The notes under the pieces were generated by a model. It was not told where the DNA came from, did no database searches, and saw only the letters and a program-made list of their open reading frames with translations. A stretch of DNA of 53,392 nt from Alphaproteobacteria bacterium (GTDB lineage Bacteria; Pseudomonadota; Alphaproteobacteria; JAEULC01), in the NCBI GenBank assembly GCA_020851015.1, contig JADZDN010000081.1:1-53392 (forward strand), given 5' to 3'. The translations under genes were made by a program, and so were the position numbers. Within the stretch, counting starts at the first letter, position 1; the number at the start of each line of letters is the position of its first letter. This document shows, piece by piece, positions 33,435 to 43,085 of the stretch.

Positions 33435-34544
33435 ATGGGCCTGGCAACACAGGCCGTCGACGCGGAACTCCGCGTCGACGGCCTGGTCAAGCGCTATTCG
33501 CCGAGCGTGACGGTGGGTCCGATCACGTTCGACGTGCGGCCGGGCGAATATCTCTCCCTGCTCGGCCCGTCAGGCTGCGGCAAGACCACGACGCTACGCT
33601 GCATCGCCGGATTCGAAACCCCGACGGAGGGCACGATCCATCTCGCGGGCGAGCGGCTCGACACCAAGCCAGCCCATCGACGCGGCGTCGGGCTCGTGTT
33701 CCAGAATTACGCGTTGTTCCCGCATCTGAGCGTCGCGGCAAACGTCGCTTTCGGCTTGCGCATCGCCCGCGTGGGTCGCGCTGAGATGGAGCGTCGCGTC
33801 GCCGCGATGCTCGATTTGGTTGGATTGAGCGATGCGCGCGACCGCCTGCCTAGCCAGTTGTCTGGCGGCCAGCAGCAGCGCGTAGCGATTGCGCGCGCCG
33901 TGGTGATGGAGCCGCGCGTCATTCTTTTCGACGAGCCGCTGTCCAATCTTGACCACAAGCTGCGCCTGCAGATGCGCCGCGAGCTGCGCGAACTACAGCG
34001 CCGGCTGGGAAAAACCACAATCTATGTGACGCACGATCAGACCGAGGCGCTGGCCCTGTCGGACCGGATCGCCGTGCTGTCGCGCGGGCGGATCGAGCAG
34101 ATCGGGTCGCCGAAAGATATTTACGAGCGCCCGGCGACGCCGTTTGTCGCCGAGTTCATCGGCAGTGCCAACCTGTTCCCGGCCACCGTTGTCGCGCGCA
34201 GGGACGGTGCCGTGATCGTCGAGATCGGCCAGGACCTCCGGCTCATGGTTGATGACGATCGCGCCAGCGATACCGACAAGGTGCTGCTCATGCTGCGGCC
34301 CGAGCGCCTGCAACTTGCGCTCGACGGAGATGGCGCCGATGGGACGTCAGCGGAAAACCGGCTTCAGGGCGTCGTGACCGACGTCACCTATCTGGGCGAG
34401 GACCTGGCCCTGGCGGTCAAGGTCAGCGGGCGGCTGGAGCTGACAGTGACCGCCAAGACCAGCGCCCGCACGCGCGATTTAGCACCTGGGCGGCATGTCG
34501 AACTGTCCGTGGCCGCATCTGACGTTCATCTGTTGCGCCAATGA
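33435..34544 (+). CDS. ABC importer ATPase (PotA-like)
   Basis: Importer ATPase of 369 residues with Walker [15 protein letters not shown]-loop, LSGGQQQR, Walker [18 protein letters not shown] switch and a C-terminal TOBE domain from about 245. ATG 33435 was chosen; a TTG at 33423, nine bases after GGGAAG, is equally possible and adds four residues. The gene starts 18 bases after the binding-protein stop and overlaps the first permease in an ATGA. Confidence 0.9.
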   Translation: MGLATQAVDAELRVDGLVKRYSPSVTVGPITFDVRPGEYLSLLGPSGCGKTTTLRCIAGFETPTEGTIHLAGERLDTKPAHRRGVGLVFQNYALFPHLSVAANVAFGLRIARVGRAEMERRVAAMLDLVGLSDARDRLPSQLSGGQQQRVAIARAVVMEPRVILFDEPLSNLDHKLRLQMRRELRELQRRLGKTTIYVTHDQTEALALSDRIAVLSRGRIEQIGSPKDIYERPATPFVAEFIGSANLFPATVVARRDGAVIVEIGQDLRLMVDDDRASDTDKVLLMLRPERLQLALDGDGADGTSAENRLQGVVTDVTYLGEDLALAVKVSGRLELTVTAKTSARTRDLAPGRHVELSVAASDVHLLRQ

Positions 34545-35413
34545 CCGCAATAACCGTAGGTGCCGAGCGCCCTCCGCGCATGATTTCCTGGGGACCCGTC
34601 CTGGTGCTCCCAAACCTCGTCTACCTGACACTGCTGCTGCTCGTGCCGTTCGGAATCGTTGCGCTCTACAGCCTGTACCAGCATACGGCGACCGCCGGCC
34701 CGGTCGCCGTCTATACGCTGGCAAATTACGCAAAGCTTGCCGATCCGTATTTCCTCCGCCTGATCGGGCGCACCGCCGGCATTGCGCTCAAGACCACGAT
34801 GATTTGCATCGTGCTGGCTTACCCGGTTGCCTATTTCCTCGCGCGCTCCAGTCCCGGTGCGCGCGTGCTCGGCCTGTTCCTGCTGTTGACGCCGCTGATG
34901 GTCAGTGCCGTGGTTCGCGCTTTCGGGTGGCTGGTGATTCTCGGCCGCAACGGCGTCGTCAACGGTATCGTGCAGAGCCTCGGTTTCGAGCGGCTGGACC
35001 TCATGTATTCCGAGTTTGCGGTGCTGCTAGGGCTCGTGCATCTGCTGCTGCCTTTCATGGCGCTGCCGCTGGTGGCATCGATCGAGCGCATCCCGCCGAG
35101 CGTAGAAGAGGCAGCGCGCAATCTCGGGGCCGGGTCATTTCTCGTGTTTTGGCGGGTGGTGCTGCCGCTTAGCGTGCCGGGCCTAATCTCTGGGGCGATG
35201 CTGGTCTATGTCGAGGCCGCCAGCGCCTTCGTGATGCCAGCGCTGCTCGGCGGACGTCACGTCCGCATGATCGGCAACGAGGTGTTCGATTCCCTACTGG
35301 TATCCTTCAATCTGCCCGCGGCAGCGACGCTGACGGTAACGCTCGTCGTATTCACGATTGCCGTGATCCTGCTCGGGACAGCGGCGATCCGCGCCGCGGC
35401 AGGACGGCGCTGA
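34541..35413 (+). CDS. ABC importer permease (PotB-like)
   Basis: Inner-membrane permease of 290 residues, normal length for PotB (unlike the 416-residue homologue of module A). First helix L-V-L-P-N-L-V-Y-L-T-L-L-L-L-V-P-F-G, EAA loop E-E-A-A-R-N-L-G-A-G-S, and five further helices. Coupled to the ATPase by ATGA and one base ahead of the next permease. Confidence 0.9.
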   Translation: MTAITVGAERPPRMISWGPVLVLPNLVYLTLLLLVPFGIVALYSLYQHTATAGPVAVYTLANYAKLADPYFLRLIGRTAGIALKTTMICIVLAYPVAYFLARSSPGARVLGLFLLLTPLMVSAVVRAFGWLVILGRNGVVNGIVQSLGFERLDLMYSEFAVLLGLVHLLLPFMALPLVASIERIPPSVEEAARNLGAGSFLVFWRVVLPLSVPGLISGAMLVYVEAASAFVMPALLGGRHVRMIGNEVFDSLLVSFNLPAAATLTVTLVVFTIAVILLGTAAIRAAAGRR

Positions 35414-35414
35414 G

Positions 35415-36206
35415 ATGAACGGCGCCAAGCTGGGCAAGGGGCTCACCACGGTCGTAGTGCTGATCTACGCCTTCATCCTGCTGCCACTGCTGCTGGTCGT
35501 GCCAATCTCATTCAACGCGGGCAGCGGCTTCGATCTGCCGCCGCGCGGCCTGTCGCTGCGCTGGTACGAGACGCTGTGGAAGAGCGAGCCGTTCCGGCAC
35601 GCCATGCTCAATGTGAGCCTGCTCGCCGCCTTGGTGACGGCGATGGTCGCAACCGTACTCGGCACGCTGACAGCCATCGCTATCACGCGCTGCACGTTCC
35701 GCGGTCGCAGCTTCCTCGAGGCGGTCTTCATGACGCCGCTGATCGCGCCCCATATTCTGCTAGGCGCGGCGCTATATCTCTACTTCACGCGGCTGGGAAT
35801 CGCGGGCTCGCTCCTGAGCTTGATCCTCGGCCATGTGCTGATCGCTACACCTTACGTGATCCGTAGCGTCACCGCCGGCTTGGCCGGACTCGAGCCGCAG
35901 ATCGAGGAAGCCGCGGTCAACCTGGGCGCGGGGCGGGTGCGCGCATTCTTCCTCGTTGTCGTTCCGCGCATAAAATCGAGCCTGATCTCGGGTGCGATCT
36001 TTGCGTTCATCGTGTCGTTCAGCGACGTCAACGTAGCACTGTTCCTGTCCGGCCCCGGCACGACCACCCTGCCCGTTCACCTGTTCACGCAGATCCAGTG
36101 GGACAGCGATCCGTCGATCGCTGCAGCCTCGACCGTACAGATTCTACTGATCGCGCTGCTGATCGTTCTTTTACAACGAATCTTCCGCATTCGCATCGCC
36201 ATGTAG
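35415..36206 (+). CDS. ABC importer permease (PotC-like)
   Basis: Second permease, 263 residues with six hydrophobic segments starting V-V-V-L-I-Y-A-F-I-L-L-P-L-L-L-V-V-P. The W-Y-E-T-L-W motif after the first helix and the E-E-A-A-V-N-L-G-A-G EAA loop are family features. Followed after 42 bp by hyuA. Confidence 0.9.
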   Translation: MNGAKLGKGLTTVVVLIYAFILLPLLLVVPISFNAGSGFDLPPRGLSLRWYETLWKSEPFRHAMLNVSLLAALVTAMVATVLGTLTAIAITRCTFRGRSFLEAVFMTPLIAPHILLGAALYLYFTRLGIAGSLLSLILGHVLIATPYVIRSVTAGLAGLEPQIEEAAVNLGAGRVRAFFLVVVPRIKSSLISGAIFAFIVSFSDVNVALFLSGPGTTTLPVHLFTQIQWDSDPSIAAASTVQILLIALLIVLLQRIFRIRIAM

Positions 36207-36248
36207 CGATCTTGAACAGCCGCAAGAGAACCGCAAGGAGAACAAGAC

Positions 36249-38309
36249 GTGACAGGCTACAGATTGGGGATCGACATCGGTGGCACGTTTACCGACTTCT
36301 CGCTGCTGGACGAGGCCACCGGTCGGCTGACGGCGCTCAAAACCCCGTCCGTGCCGGCCAAGCCCGAAGAAGCGATTTTCAACGGCCTGCGCCAGCTGAA
36401 GAGCGAGCATGGAATCGACGCGAGTCGCATCGACTACTTCATCCATGGCACGACCCTAGCGGTGAACACGATCATCCAGCGCAAGGGCGCCCGCACCGCG
36501 CTGCTTGTGACTGCCGGTTTTCGTGATATCCTCAACATTGGACGTCATCGTATTCCCGACGTATTCAATTTTTTTACTGAACTGCCGGTGCCTCTGCTGC
36601 CGCGGTCGCGTGTGTTCGAGATTCCCGAGCGCTGCCAGGGCGACGGCACGATCATTCAGACGGTCGACGACGAGGCAGTGCGGCGCGCCGGGCAGCAGAC
36701 CGTGGCGCAAGGTGTCGATTCGGTGGCGATCTGCTTTTTGCATTCCTATCGCAACAGCGCCAACGAGCAGCGGGCGCGCGACATCCTCGCCGAGGTGGCG
36801 CCGAATATCTACGTGTCGGTGTCGAGCGAAATTTGGCCGCAGATGCGCGAATACGAGCGTGCACTCGCTGCCGTCATGAATGCCTATGTCGGCAAGCGCA
36901 TGCAGGTCTATTTCCGCGGCCTGGAGACTGGCGTGCGCGACCAAGGCCTCGCGGGGCCGGTGCTGTCGACCAAATCCAACGGCGGGATCATGCCAGCGGC
37001 CGAGGCCGGATCCCGGCCGGTCGAAACCCTGCTGTCGGGACCCGCTTCCGGCGTGATCGGCGCTGCCTTCGTCGCGTCGGCAAGCGGCTTCGACAAGGTC
37101 ATTACGTTCGACATGGGCGGCACCAGCGCGGACGTTGCAGTGATCGAGGGAGCACCGCGCTACTCCACGGAAAGCCATGTCGGCGACTTTCCAGTTATCA
37201 TGCCGGCGATCGACGTGACTTCAATCGGTGCCGGCGGCGGCTCGATCGCCTGGGCGGACTCGAGCGGCGTGCTGAAGGTCGGACCGGAAAGCGCCGGCGC
37301 CGCACCCGGGCCGGCCTGCTACGGGCTTGGCGGCGAATCGGCAACGGTCACCGACGCCTATGTTGCGCTCGGCATCATCGACCCGACAAAGTTCCTGGGT
37401 GGACGTGTCCCCCTGAAACCGGATCTCGCGCAGGCTGCACTGACACGTCTGGGCGCCAAGCTCGGCCTCGACGTGCGCCGTACGGCCGAAGCCATCCTGC
37501 ATGTGGCGACATCGCAGATGTATGCGACGCTGGTGCCCCTGCTGGCACGCAAGGGCGTCGGATACGAGGATTTCGCGCTGCTGGCCTTCGGCGGCGGCGG
37601 CCCCTGCCACGCCTTCCTGCTGGCACGCGACGTCGGCATCCAGCGCGTGCTGATTCCGCGCCATCCCGGCGTACTGTGCGCCGCCGGCTCGCTCGCGGCC
37701 GACGCGCGCAAGGACCTGGTGCAGACCATCCACCACGCGCTCGGCAAGTCCGACGGCAGCGCGACGATGGACCGCATCATGGCGGCGCTCGAACGCCTGG
37801 CGGCCGACGGCGACAACTGGTTGACCGCGCAGGGCCTGCGCTTCGTCGAGCGGCGGCTCGAGCGCACGGCCGATATCCGTTACGTCGGCCAGTCCTTCGA
37901 GCTGACGATCCCGATCGACGATGCAGCCCTCGTTGACCGCAGCGGCGCTGAGCTACGTCAGGCTTTCCATCGTACCTACGAGCAGATCTACGGCTACATG
38001 GACGAAAACGCCGACATCGAGGTGCTCGACGTCCGGGTGACCGCGATTGGCATCAATCCGAAGCCACGCGTCGAGCGCCTGCCGGAGACGAAAGGGAGGG
38101 CGCCCCAGCGACGACAACGCGCCATCTATCTCGACGGCAAGGAATGGCAGGCCGCCGTCTACGAACGCAGCGAGCTGCCGGTCGGATTCGCGTTCGAGGG
38201 CCCAGCGATCGTCGAGCAATACGACACCACCGCGTTCGTCACGCCAGGCTTCCGCGTCCGCGTCGACGCCTTAGGCAATTTGATCGGGGAGACCACCCAT
38301 GGCCGTTGA
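36249..38309 (+). CDS. hyuA: Hydantoinase/oxoprolinase subunit A
   Basis: ATP-dependent hydantoinase/5-oxoprolinase A subunit, 686 residues. The actin-like phosphate loop D-I-G-G-T-F-T-D (9-16) opens the protein, with H-G-T-T-L-A-V-N-T-I following near 74 and the second nucleotide loop F-D-M-G-G-T-S-A-D near 285. GTG 36249 has AAGGAG about eight bases upstream. It works with HyuB to open a lactam or hydantoin ring, or carboxylate a ketone (acetone/acetophenone carboxylase branch), at the cost of ATP. Overlap of 11 bases with hyuB indicates one complex. Linkage with an amine-type importer favours a ring-opening hydrolase. Confidence 0.92.
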   Translation: MTGYRLGIDIGGTFTDFSLLDEATGRLTALKTPSVPAKPEEAIFNGLRQLKSEHGIDASRIDYFIHGTTLAVNTIIQRKGARTALLVTAGFRDILNIGRHRIPDVFNFFTELPVPLLPRSRVFEIPERCQGDGTIIQTVDDEAVRRAGQQTVAQGVDSVAICFLHSYRNSANEQRARDILAEVAPNIYVSVSSEIWPQMREYERALAAVMNAYVGKRMQVYFRGLETGVRDQGLAGPVLSTKSNGGIMPAAEAGSRPVETLLSGPASGVIGAAFVASASGFDKVITFDMGGTSADVAVIEGAPRYSTESHVGDFPVIMPAIDVTSIGAGGGSIAWADSSGVLKVGPESAGAAPGPACYGLGGESATVTDAYVALGIIDPTKFLGGRVPLKPDLAQAALTRLGAKLGLDVRRTAEAILHVATSQMYATLVPLLARKGVGYEDFALLAFGGGGPCHAFLLARDVGIQRVLIPRHPGVLCAAGSLAADARKDLVQTIHHALGKSDGSATMDRIMAALERLAADGDNWLTAQGLRFVERRLERTADIRYVGQSFELTIPIDDAALVDRSGAELRQAFHRTYEQIYGYMDENADIEVLDVRVTAIGINPKPRVERLPETKGRAPQRRQRAIYLDGKEWQAAVYERSELPVGFAFEGPAIVEQYDTTAFVTPGFRVRVDALGNLIGETTHGR

Positions 38310-40293
38310 CAAGGTCCTGTTGGAAGTCCTGAACAACCATTTCAGCGGCATCGTCGAGGAGATGGGCTACGTTATCCATCGCGCCGCCTTCACCGTGTTC
38401 GTCAAAGAGACCTGGGATTTCGATGCGGCCCTGGTGACACCGGACGGCGAGATTTTCTGCTATCCGCGCAACATCGGCGTGACCAACATGCTGGGCATGC
38501 ATATGGGCGCGGCGATCAAGCATATCGGGCATTTCGAGCCGGGCGACGTGATTGTGACCAACGACTCGCGCACCACGCTCGGCATGTGCACGCACATGCC
38601 AGACATAATGCTCTTCAAGCCTCTGTTCTACGAAGGCAAGCTGTTGTGCTTTGCTTGGTGCTTTATCCACTCATCCGACGTGGGCGGTCTGGTTCCGGGC
38701 AGCATCGCGCCGACCGCCTTCGACCGCTTCCAGGAAGGCATCTCGATCCCACCGACCAAGCTGTTCAGCAAGGGCGTGCTGAACCAAGCCCTGCTCGATC
38801 TTATCCTGTCGAACTGCCGCATCCCCGAGCAGAACTGGGGCGACATGAAGGCGTTGATCGCGTCGCTCACCATCTGCGAGCGGCGCATGGGACAGCTTGT
38901 GGCGCGGCACGGCTTCGCACCCGTGTCCGAGGCGATCACAGACCTGTTGGACTATGGCGAGAGCCGCGCGCGCGACGTGCTGACCAAGGTGCCGGACGGC
39001 ACCTACGAGTTCCATGACTATGTCGAGGTCGACTACGTATCGCCCTACTACATCCGTATCAAAGTCAAACTGACCGTCAAGGGCAGCGACGTGCTGCTCG
39101 ATTTCACGGGCACCGATCCGCAGGTGCGTGCCGCGCTCAACTTGCCGACCTTTGGGCGGCCGAACCAATGGGTTGTGCTCGGCATCGTCAACTTCTTGCG
39201 CACGTCGGACCGCGGCCTGCCGCTCAACCGCGGCATCCTGCGCTCCGTCTCGGTCAAGATTCCGGAAGGGAGCCTGTTGAACCCGAGCTCGATGGCCGCT
39301 ACGGGCGTGCGGCACACGACCGGCTACCGCGTCGCCGACGCGGTGCTCGGCGCGCTGAGCCAAGCCGTGCCGCAGGCGATCCCTGCCGCCGGCGCCGGCC
39401 AGGTGTCGATCGTGCTGTTCTCTCATCTCGACCCGCATAGTGGCAGTTACAAGGTCAGCGTGCTGCAGCCCATGCAGGGCGGTTGCGGCGGCCGTCCGAC
39501 CAAGGACGGCATCGACGGGGTCAATTTCTCCGCCGGATCGCTACGCAACGTGCCGACCGAGAGCATCGAGCTCGAAGCGCCGGTGTTCGTCGAACGCTAC
39601 ATGTTGGCCGACCGCGCCGCCGCCGGTGAACATCGCGGCGGTGCCGGGGTCGTATTCCAGTTCAAGTGCCTCGCTTCCGACGCCATCGTCACGGCACGCG
39701 GCATGGACCGTTTCAAGCTTCGCCCATTCGGACGCAAGGGCGCGCAGCCCGGCTCGCTCGGCAACACGGTGCTGAACCCCGGCACCGACCGCGAGCGGGA
39801 GATCGGCAAGATTGACATCTTGAAGCTCGAGCCCGGCGACGTCGTGCGCATCGTGGCTCCGGGCGGCGGCGGCTACGGTGACCCGATCACCCGCGATTCC
39901 GTCAAGGTGCTTAAGGACGTCGAGGACGGGTTCTATGACGCCGAAACGGCGCGCACGGTGTATGGCGTCGAGATCAAAGACGGTGCGGTCGATGCCAAGG
40001 CGACCGAGAAATGCCGCGCGAAGCTGGCAATGAACCGCGAGCCCCTTGAGTTCGTATTTGGCGATGAGCGGGTCGCCTATGAGCAGATCTTCACGCCGGC
40101 GCTGCAGGATCTGGTGGCAAAGTTGCTGGCCGAGCATCCACCATCGGTTCGGCAATTCGCGCGTGGTCGCGTCTATGCCGAAATTGAGCGCAACGCTGCG
40201 CTGCGGCAGCAATCGCCGATCGCGTTGGAGCGGTCGATCCGTACCATGCTTTCCGAATCGCTCAGGCGCAGCAAAGCGAAGCTTGCAGTCTAG
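38299..40293 (+). CDS. hyuB: Hydantoinase/oxoprolinase subunit B
   Basis: HyuB-family subunit of 664 residues, somewhat longer than many members (about 520-580); the extra length is a C-terminal tail after the usual A-P-G-G-G-G-Y-G-D-P segment, rich in charged residues and ending S-L-R-R-S-K-A-K-L-A-V. Conserved H-M-P-D-I and H-S-S-D-V-G-G near 100-130 provide likely metal ligands. ATG 38299 follows GGGGAGA. It completes the HyuAB enzyme; the acetone-carboxylase-type gamma subunit is absent, again favouring hydrolase chemistry. Confidence 0.92.
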   Translation: MAVDKVLLEVLNNHFSGIVEEMGYVIHRAAFTVFVKETWDFDAALVTPDGEIFCYPRNIGVTNMLGMHMGAAIKHIGHFEPGDVIVTNDSRTTLGMCTHMPDIMLFKPLFYEGKLLCFAWCFIHSSDVGGLVPGSIAPTAFDRFQEGISIPPTKLFSKGVLNQALLDLILSNCRIPEQNWGDMKALIASLTICERRMGQLVARHGFAPVSEAITDLLDYGESRARDVLTKVPDGTYEFHDYVEVDYVSPYYIRIKVKLTVKGSDVLLDFTGTDPQVRAALNLPTFGRPNQWVVLGIVNFLRTSDRGLPLNRGILRSVSVKIPEGSLLNPSSMAATGVRHTTGYRVADAVLGALSQAVPQAIPAAGAGQVSIVLFSHLDPHSGSYKVSVLQPMQGGCGGRPTKDGIDGVNFSAGSLRNVPTESIELEAPVFVERYMLADRAAAGEHRGGAGVVFQFKCLASDAIVTARGMDRFKLRPFGRKGAQPGSLGNTVLNPGTDREREIGKIDILKLEPGDVVRIVAPGGGGYGDPITRDSVKVLKDVEDGFYDAETARTVYGVEIKDGAVDAKATEKCRAKLAMNREPLEFVFGDERVAYEQIFTPALQDLVAKLLAEHPPSVRQFARGRVYAEIERNAALRQQSPIALERSIRTMLSESLRRSKAKLAV

Positions 40294-40320
40294 AGTATGT
40301 TTTGGCGAGGGTGAATCGGT

Positions 40321-40333
40321 CCAGAAGTTCTGG
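40321..40333. repeat. Small palindrome after hyuB
   Basis: CCAGAA-G-TTCTGG is a perfect 6-bp inverted repeat with a single-base centre, 28 bases after the hyuB stop. It cannot form a tight hairpin and has no T-run; it may be the end of an inserted element. Confidence 0.25.
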
Positions 40334-40384
40334 TGACATACTCACTTGCGAGGTAAGCGCATGAGGCCAGAACCGCTGTCCGCA

Positions 40385-40490
40385 CCGGGAATTGCATCCG
40401 CGCATACTGGTGATGTGGGCCGCCGAGAATTGGAATGGAAACGATCGTGCCGCTCGCCTGTATGGGCCGGGGAACCTCTGTGTACCGAGA
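40385..40490 (-). pseudogene. C-terminal stub of an integrase-core transposase
   Basis: The minus strand reads V-P-R-P-I-Q-A-S-G-T-I-V-S-I-P-I-L-G-G-P then H-H-Q-Y-A-R-M, matching the characteristic end (x-L-G-G-L-H-H-x-Y-x-R) of a rhizobial integrase-core transposase group. Nothing upstream of it on that strand continues the protein, so only the end survives. Confidence 0.45.
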
Positions 40491-40533
40491 ACTCCCTCCG
40501 GTTGACTCACGACTGAATCGCGCGTCGACTGTC

Positions 40534-40785
40534 ATGATCGCGCTGATCCGGTTTGTCCTGGGCATCGTCGCCTCCCTGTTCAAGTCCAGGCGCGGTTGGA
40601 GGCAGAGAACACGGCGCTGCGGCAGCAGCTCATCGTGCTGCGCCGCAAGGTGCCGGGCCGGGTCAAGCTGACCAACACTGAGCGAGCTTTCTTCGTCTGG
40701 CTCTACCGCCTGTTTCTTTCGATAGGTCCCGCCCTGGTCCTGGTTCGGCCAGAAACGCTGATCCGCGGCACTGCGCGGGGTTTCC
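40534..40785 (+). pseudogene. N-terminal stub of an integrase-core transposase
   Basis: ATG 40534 begins M-I-A-L-I-R-F-V-L-G-I-V-A-S-L-F-K-S-R; after a frameshift near 40590 it goes on as L-E-A-E-N-T-A-L-R-Q-Q-L-I-V-L-R-R and then L-F-L-S-I-G...V-R-P-E-T-L-I-R, the standard N-terminus of the same transposase group as the stub on the other strand. Homology stops near 40780, where Crp/Fnr sequence starts. Non-functional. Confidence 0.7.
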
Positions 40786-40798
40786 GTGCTATTTCGTC

Positions 40799-41320
40799 AT
40801 GGCCGGGCAGGCCCGCCTCGTCCGGCGGTCCGCGGAGGGCCGCGAGCACGTGCTGCGCGTGCTCGGCCCGGGCGCCACGTTCAACGACGCCCCCGTGTTC
40901 GATGGCGGACCGAACGCCGACACCGCGGTGGCGGTCGGCCCGACCGAGGTCGGGCTGATCGGCCAGGCGACCATGACCGCGATCGTGGACCGGCATCCCG
41001 AAGTCGCCCGCGCGGCCCTCAAGCTGCTGGCAACCCGGCAGCGGTCGCTGGCCGGCGCCGTCGAGGACCTGGCGCTGCGCGACGTGACGGGCCGCGTCGC
41101 GCGGCTGATCCTGGGGTGCATCGGCCAGCATGCGCACACGGTCGAGAAGGCCGAGCACGCCTGCGACCGGATCACGCGCCAGGAAATCGCGTCCATGGTC
41201 GGATCGGTGCGCGAGGTCGTGCAGCGGGCGCTCAAGCAGCTCGAGCGCGACGGGGCGATCACGCTGGAGCGCAACCGCATCCGCGTGCGCGACCCCGCCA
41301 GGCTCGAACGTTGGGCGTGA
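40799..41320 (+). pseudogene. Crp/Fnr-family regulator lacking its N-terminus
   Basis: The frame encodes 173 residues against about 220-240 for the family. It enters the cyclic-nucleotide-binding beta-barrel in mid-fold (Y-F-V-M-A-G-Q-A-R-L-V-R-R-S-A-E-G-R-E, reading from about 40787), continues with the dimer helix and a complete helix-turn-helix (T-R-Q-E-I-A-S-M-V-G-S-V-R-E-V-V-Q-R-A-L). The missing first 50-60 residues have been replaced by the transposase stub, so insertion or deletion beheaded it. The ATG at 40799 might still give a DNA-binding fragment without a full sensor. Confidence 0.75.
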
Positions 41321-41329
41321 TCAGGCTGC

Positions 41330-41611
41330 TCAATCGGCCAGCCTGGCGCGCATGAGCTCTCCCGTCGACGCGTCGAACGACGCCTTCACGACGCCCTTCG
41401 TCTCGCGATCGACGATCCGTGCCTTGTAGCGTCCACCGTCCAGTTTCAGCTTCACCACGTCGTAGCCCATGTCTTCCAGCTCCGCCTTGATCGTGGCGGT
41501 CGAAACCGCTGGCACCGGCTGGACGCGGCCCGGATCGGCGCGGTCGGCCAGCGCCGCGCCGACGGGTCCGAGCAGCAGGGTGACGGCCGTGAGGCTCGTG
41601 ATGATGCGCAT
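41330..41611 (-). CDS. Exported PepSY-domain protein
   Basis: Small periplasmic protein of 93 residues: a signal peptide (I-I-T-S-L-T-A-V-T-L-L-L-G-P-V-G-A-A-L-A, cleavage near 22) and one PepSY-type repeat (I-K-A-E-L-E-D-M-G-Y-D-V-V-K-L-K-L-D-G-G-R then Y-K-A-R-I-V-D). Such proteins are often beside two-component systems and are thought to inhibit peptidases or bind metals. ATG 41611 has AGGAGATCTGCA upstream on its strand. It is convergent with the Crp remnant and unrelated to the catabolic modules; it may belong to the ancestral chromosome. Confidence 0.82.
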   Translation of the reverse strand: MRIITSLTAVTLLLGPVGAALADRADPGRVQPVPAVSTATIKAELEDMGYDVVKLKLDGGRYKARIVDRETKGVVKASFDASTGELMRARLAD

Positions 41612-41811
41612 TGCAGATCTCCTTTGCGAATGGACGGCTGGGCCGCATGGTGGAGATCTTGTACATCCGGGCGACCGCCACTTACCTGACGGCGGGCGTC
41701 AGCGAAATGTCAGGGATGTATCAACGGGATTTGTGGGGGGCGGAATACCCGCTTCGGAAATAGGTGTGCGTAAGAAATAGATGATGGAGCGCACCCCGAA
41801 GTTGAGTCAGT
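41612..41811. other. Upstream region of the PepSY gene
   Basis: No gene. It contains the promoter side of the PepSY gene and ends at the presumed left end of the IS1634-like element. TGACGG-CGGGCGTCA near 41690-41710 is a weak inverted repeat. Confidence 0.3.
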
Positions 41812-43082
41812 GAATTAGCCCAACTTGCGCAGTTGAGTGTGGCGAATCGGATTTTTCGCGAGGTTGCGCTGAATCGGATCAAGTATTTGCGCGGGATTTT
41901 GGGCGGAATCGGTCGTATAGTGCCAACCTTGGGTATTTTCTTTTGCCGATAGTTGGCTCACACAGGGCGCATGTACTTGCGCCACACGACGCGGAAGAAG
42001 AATGGCAAGGTGCATCGCTATTGGCGACTGGTGCGCAGCGTTCGGGTCGGCGGCCGCGTAGTTCAACAGACGGTAGCACAGCTTGGCGGGCTGGATGAGC
42101 ACGGCCGGCTTGAGGCCCGGGCCCTGGCTCGGCTTCTGATTGGATCGCCGGAGCAGGCGCGGCTGTTTGACGACGGGACTAGGCATCTGATGGTTCCGGT
42201 GCGCCTGAGGGGCATCCGCGTCGAGCGATCGCGGCAGTTTGGCGGCGTCTATCTTGCACTGGCGCTGTGGCGCGGGATGGGCCTGGAGCAGCTTTGCGAA
42301 CGGCTGCTGCCGACAGGAAAGGAGCAAGTAAGCTGGGCGAAGATGGCCTCGGTGCTAGTCGCAGCGCGGCTGTGCGAGCCGTCGAGCGAGCTGCACATCG
42401 CCGAGGACTGGTACCACGAACGGCGCTGGGTGATCTGCTGCAGCTCGACGAGGCGCAGGTCAACAAGCACCGACTATATCGCGCGCTGGACGAGCTTCTG
42501 TTGCCCAAGGCGGCACTGGAAGTACATCTGTCGCAGCGATGCGGGGATCTGTTCTCTGCCCAGAACGAGGCGCTGCTTTACGACGTGACGAGCACCTTCT
42601 TCGAAGGCGAGGCGGGAGCGAACCCGCTGGCACGCCGCGGCCACTCGCGCGATCACCGCCCCGACTGCAAGCAGGTCTGCATCGCGCTGGTCGTTACCTT
42701 CGACGGCTTTCCGCTCGGCTACGAGGTGTTCGCCGGCAACAGCAACGATGCACGGACCTTGCAGACGACCGTCGCGACCATGGAGGCCCGCCACGGCATG
42801 CTGGGCCGCGTCTGGATTGCGGACCGCGGCATGGCGAGTGCGGAGAGCCTGGCGTGGCTGCGCCAGGCCGGCCGGCGTTACATCATCGGCGCGCCGAAGT
42901 CGGAACTGAAGCGATACGCCGTGCCGCTCGCCGTCTCGGGTGGTTGGCGCTCGATCCGCTCCCTTCGCCAGTGCGACCGGGCGGAACTTTCTCTCGTCAA
43001 AACCACGACGCAAAATGCCCAAGAATGGCGGGCTGCTTTGGCACCGGATAGGGCGCTGAGGGTTGCCCCGGTGAGCTAACTC
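41812..43082. mobile_element. IS1634-like element, decayed and shortened
   Basis: The transposase remnant at 41971-43079 is bounded by imperfect inverted repeats: GAATTAGCCCAAC (41812-41824) and, on the other strand, GAGTTAGCTCACC (43070-43082), 10 of 13 bases alike. The span is about 1.27 kb, short for this family, in keeping with loss of the 3' part of the gene. The end assignment is tentative. Confidence 0.5.
41971..43079 (+). pseudogene. IS1634-family transposase, frameshifted and truncated
   Basis: The N-terminal half (ATG 41971, M-Y-L-R-H-T-T-R-K-K-N-G-K-V-H-R-Y-W) is in one frame to about 42415; the homologous continuation (T-A-L-G-D-L-L-Q-L-D-E-A-Q-V) is in the next frame, which a single lost base near W-Y-H-E/R would explain. 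The catalytic region follows (L-L-Y-D-V-T-S-T-F-F-E-G, G-Y-E-V-F-A-G-N, V-W-I-A-D-R-G-M-A). Similarity fades near 43000 and the C-terminal catalytic part is missing. Inactive. Confidence 0.8.
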
Positions 43083-43085
43083 AAC

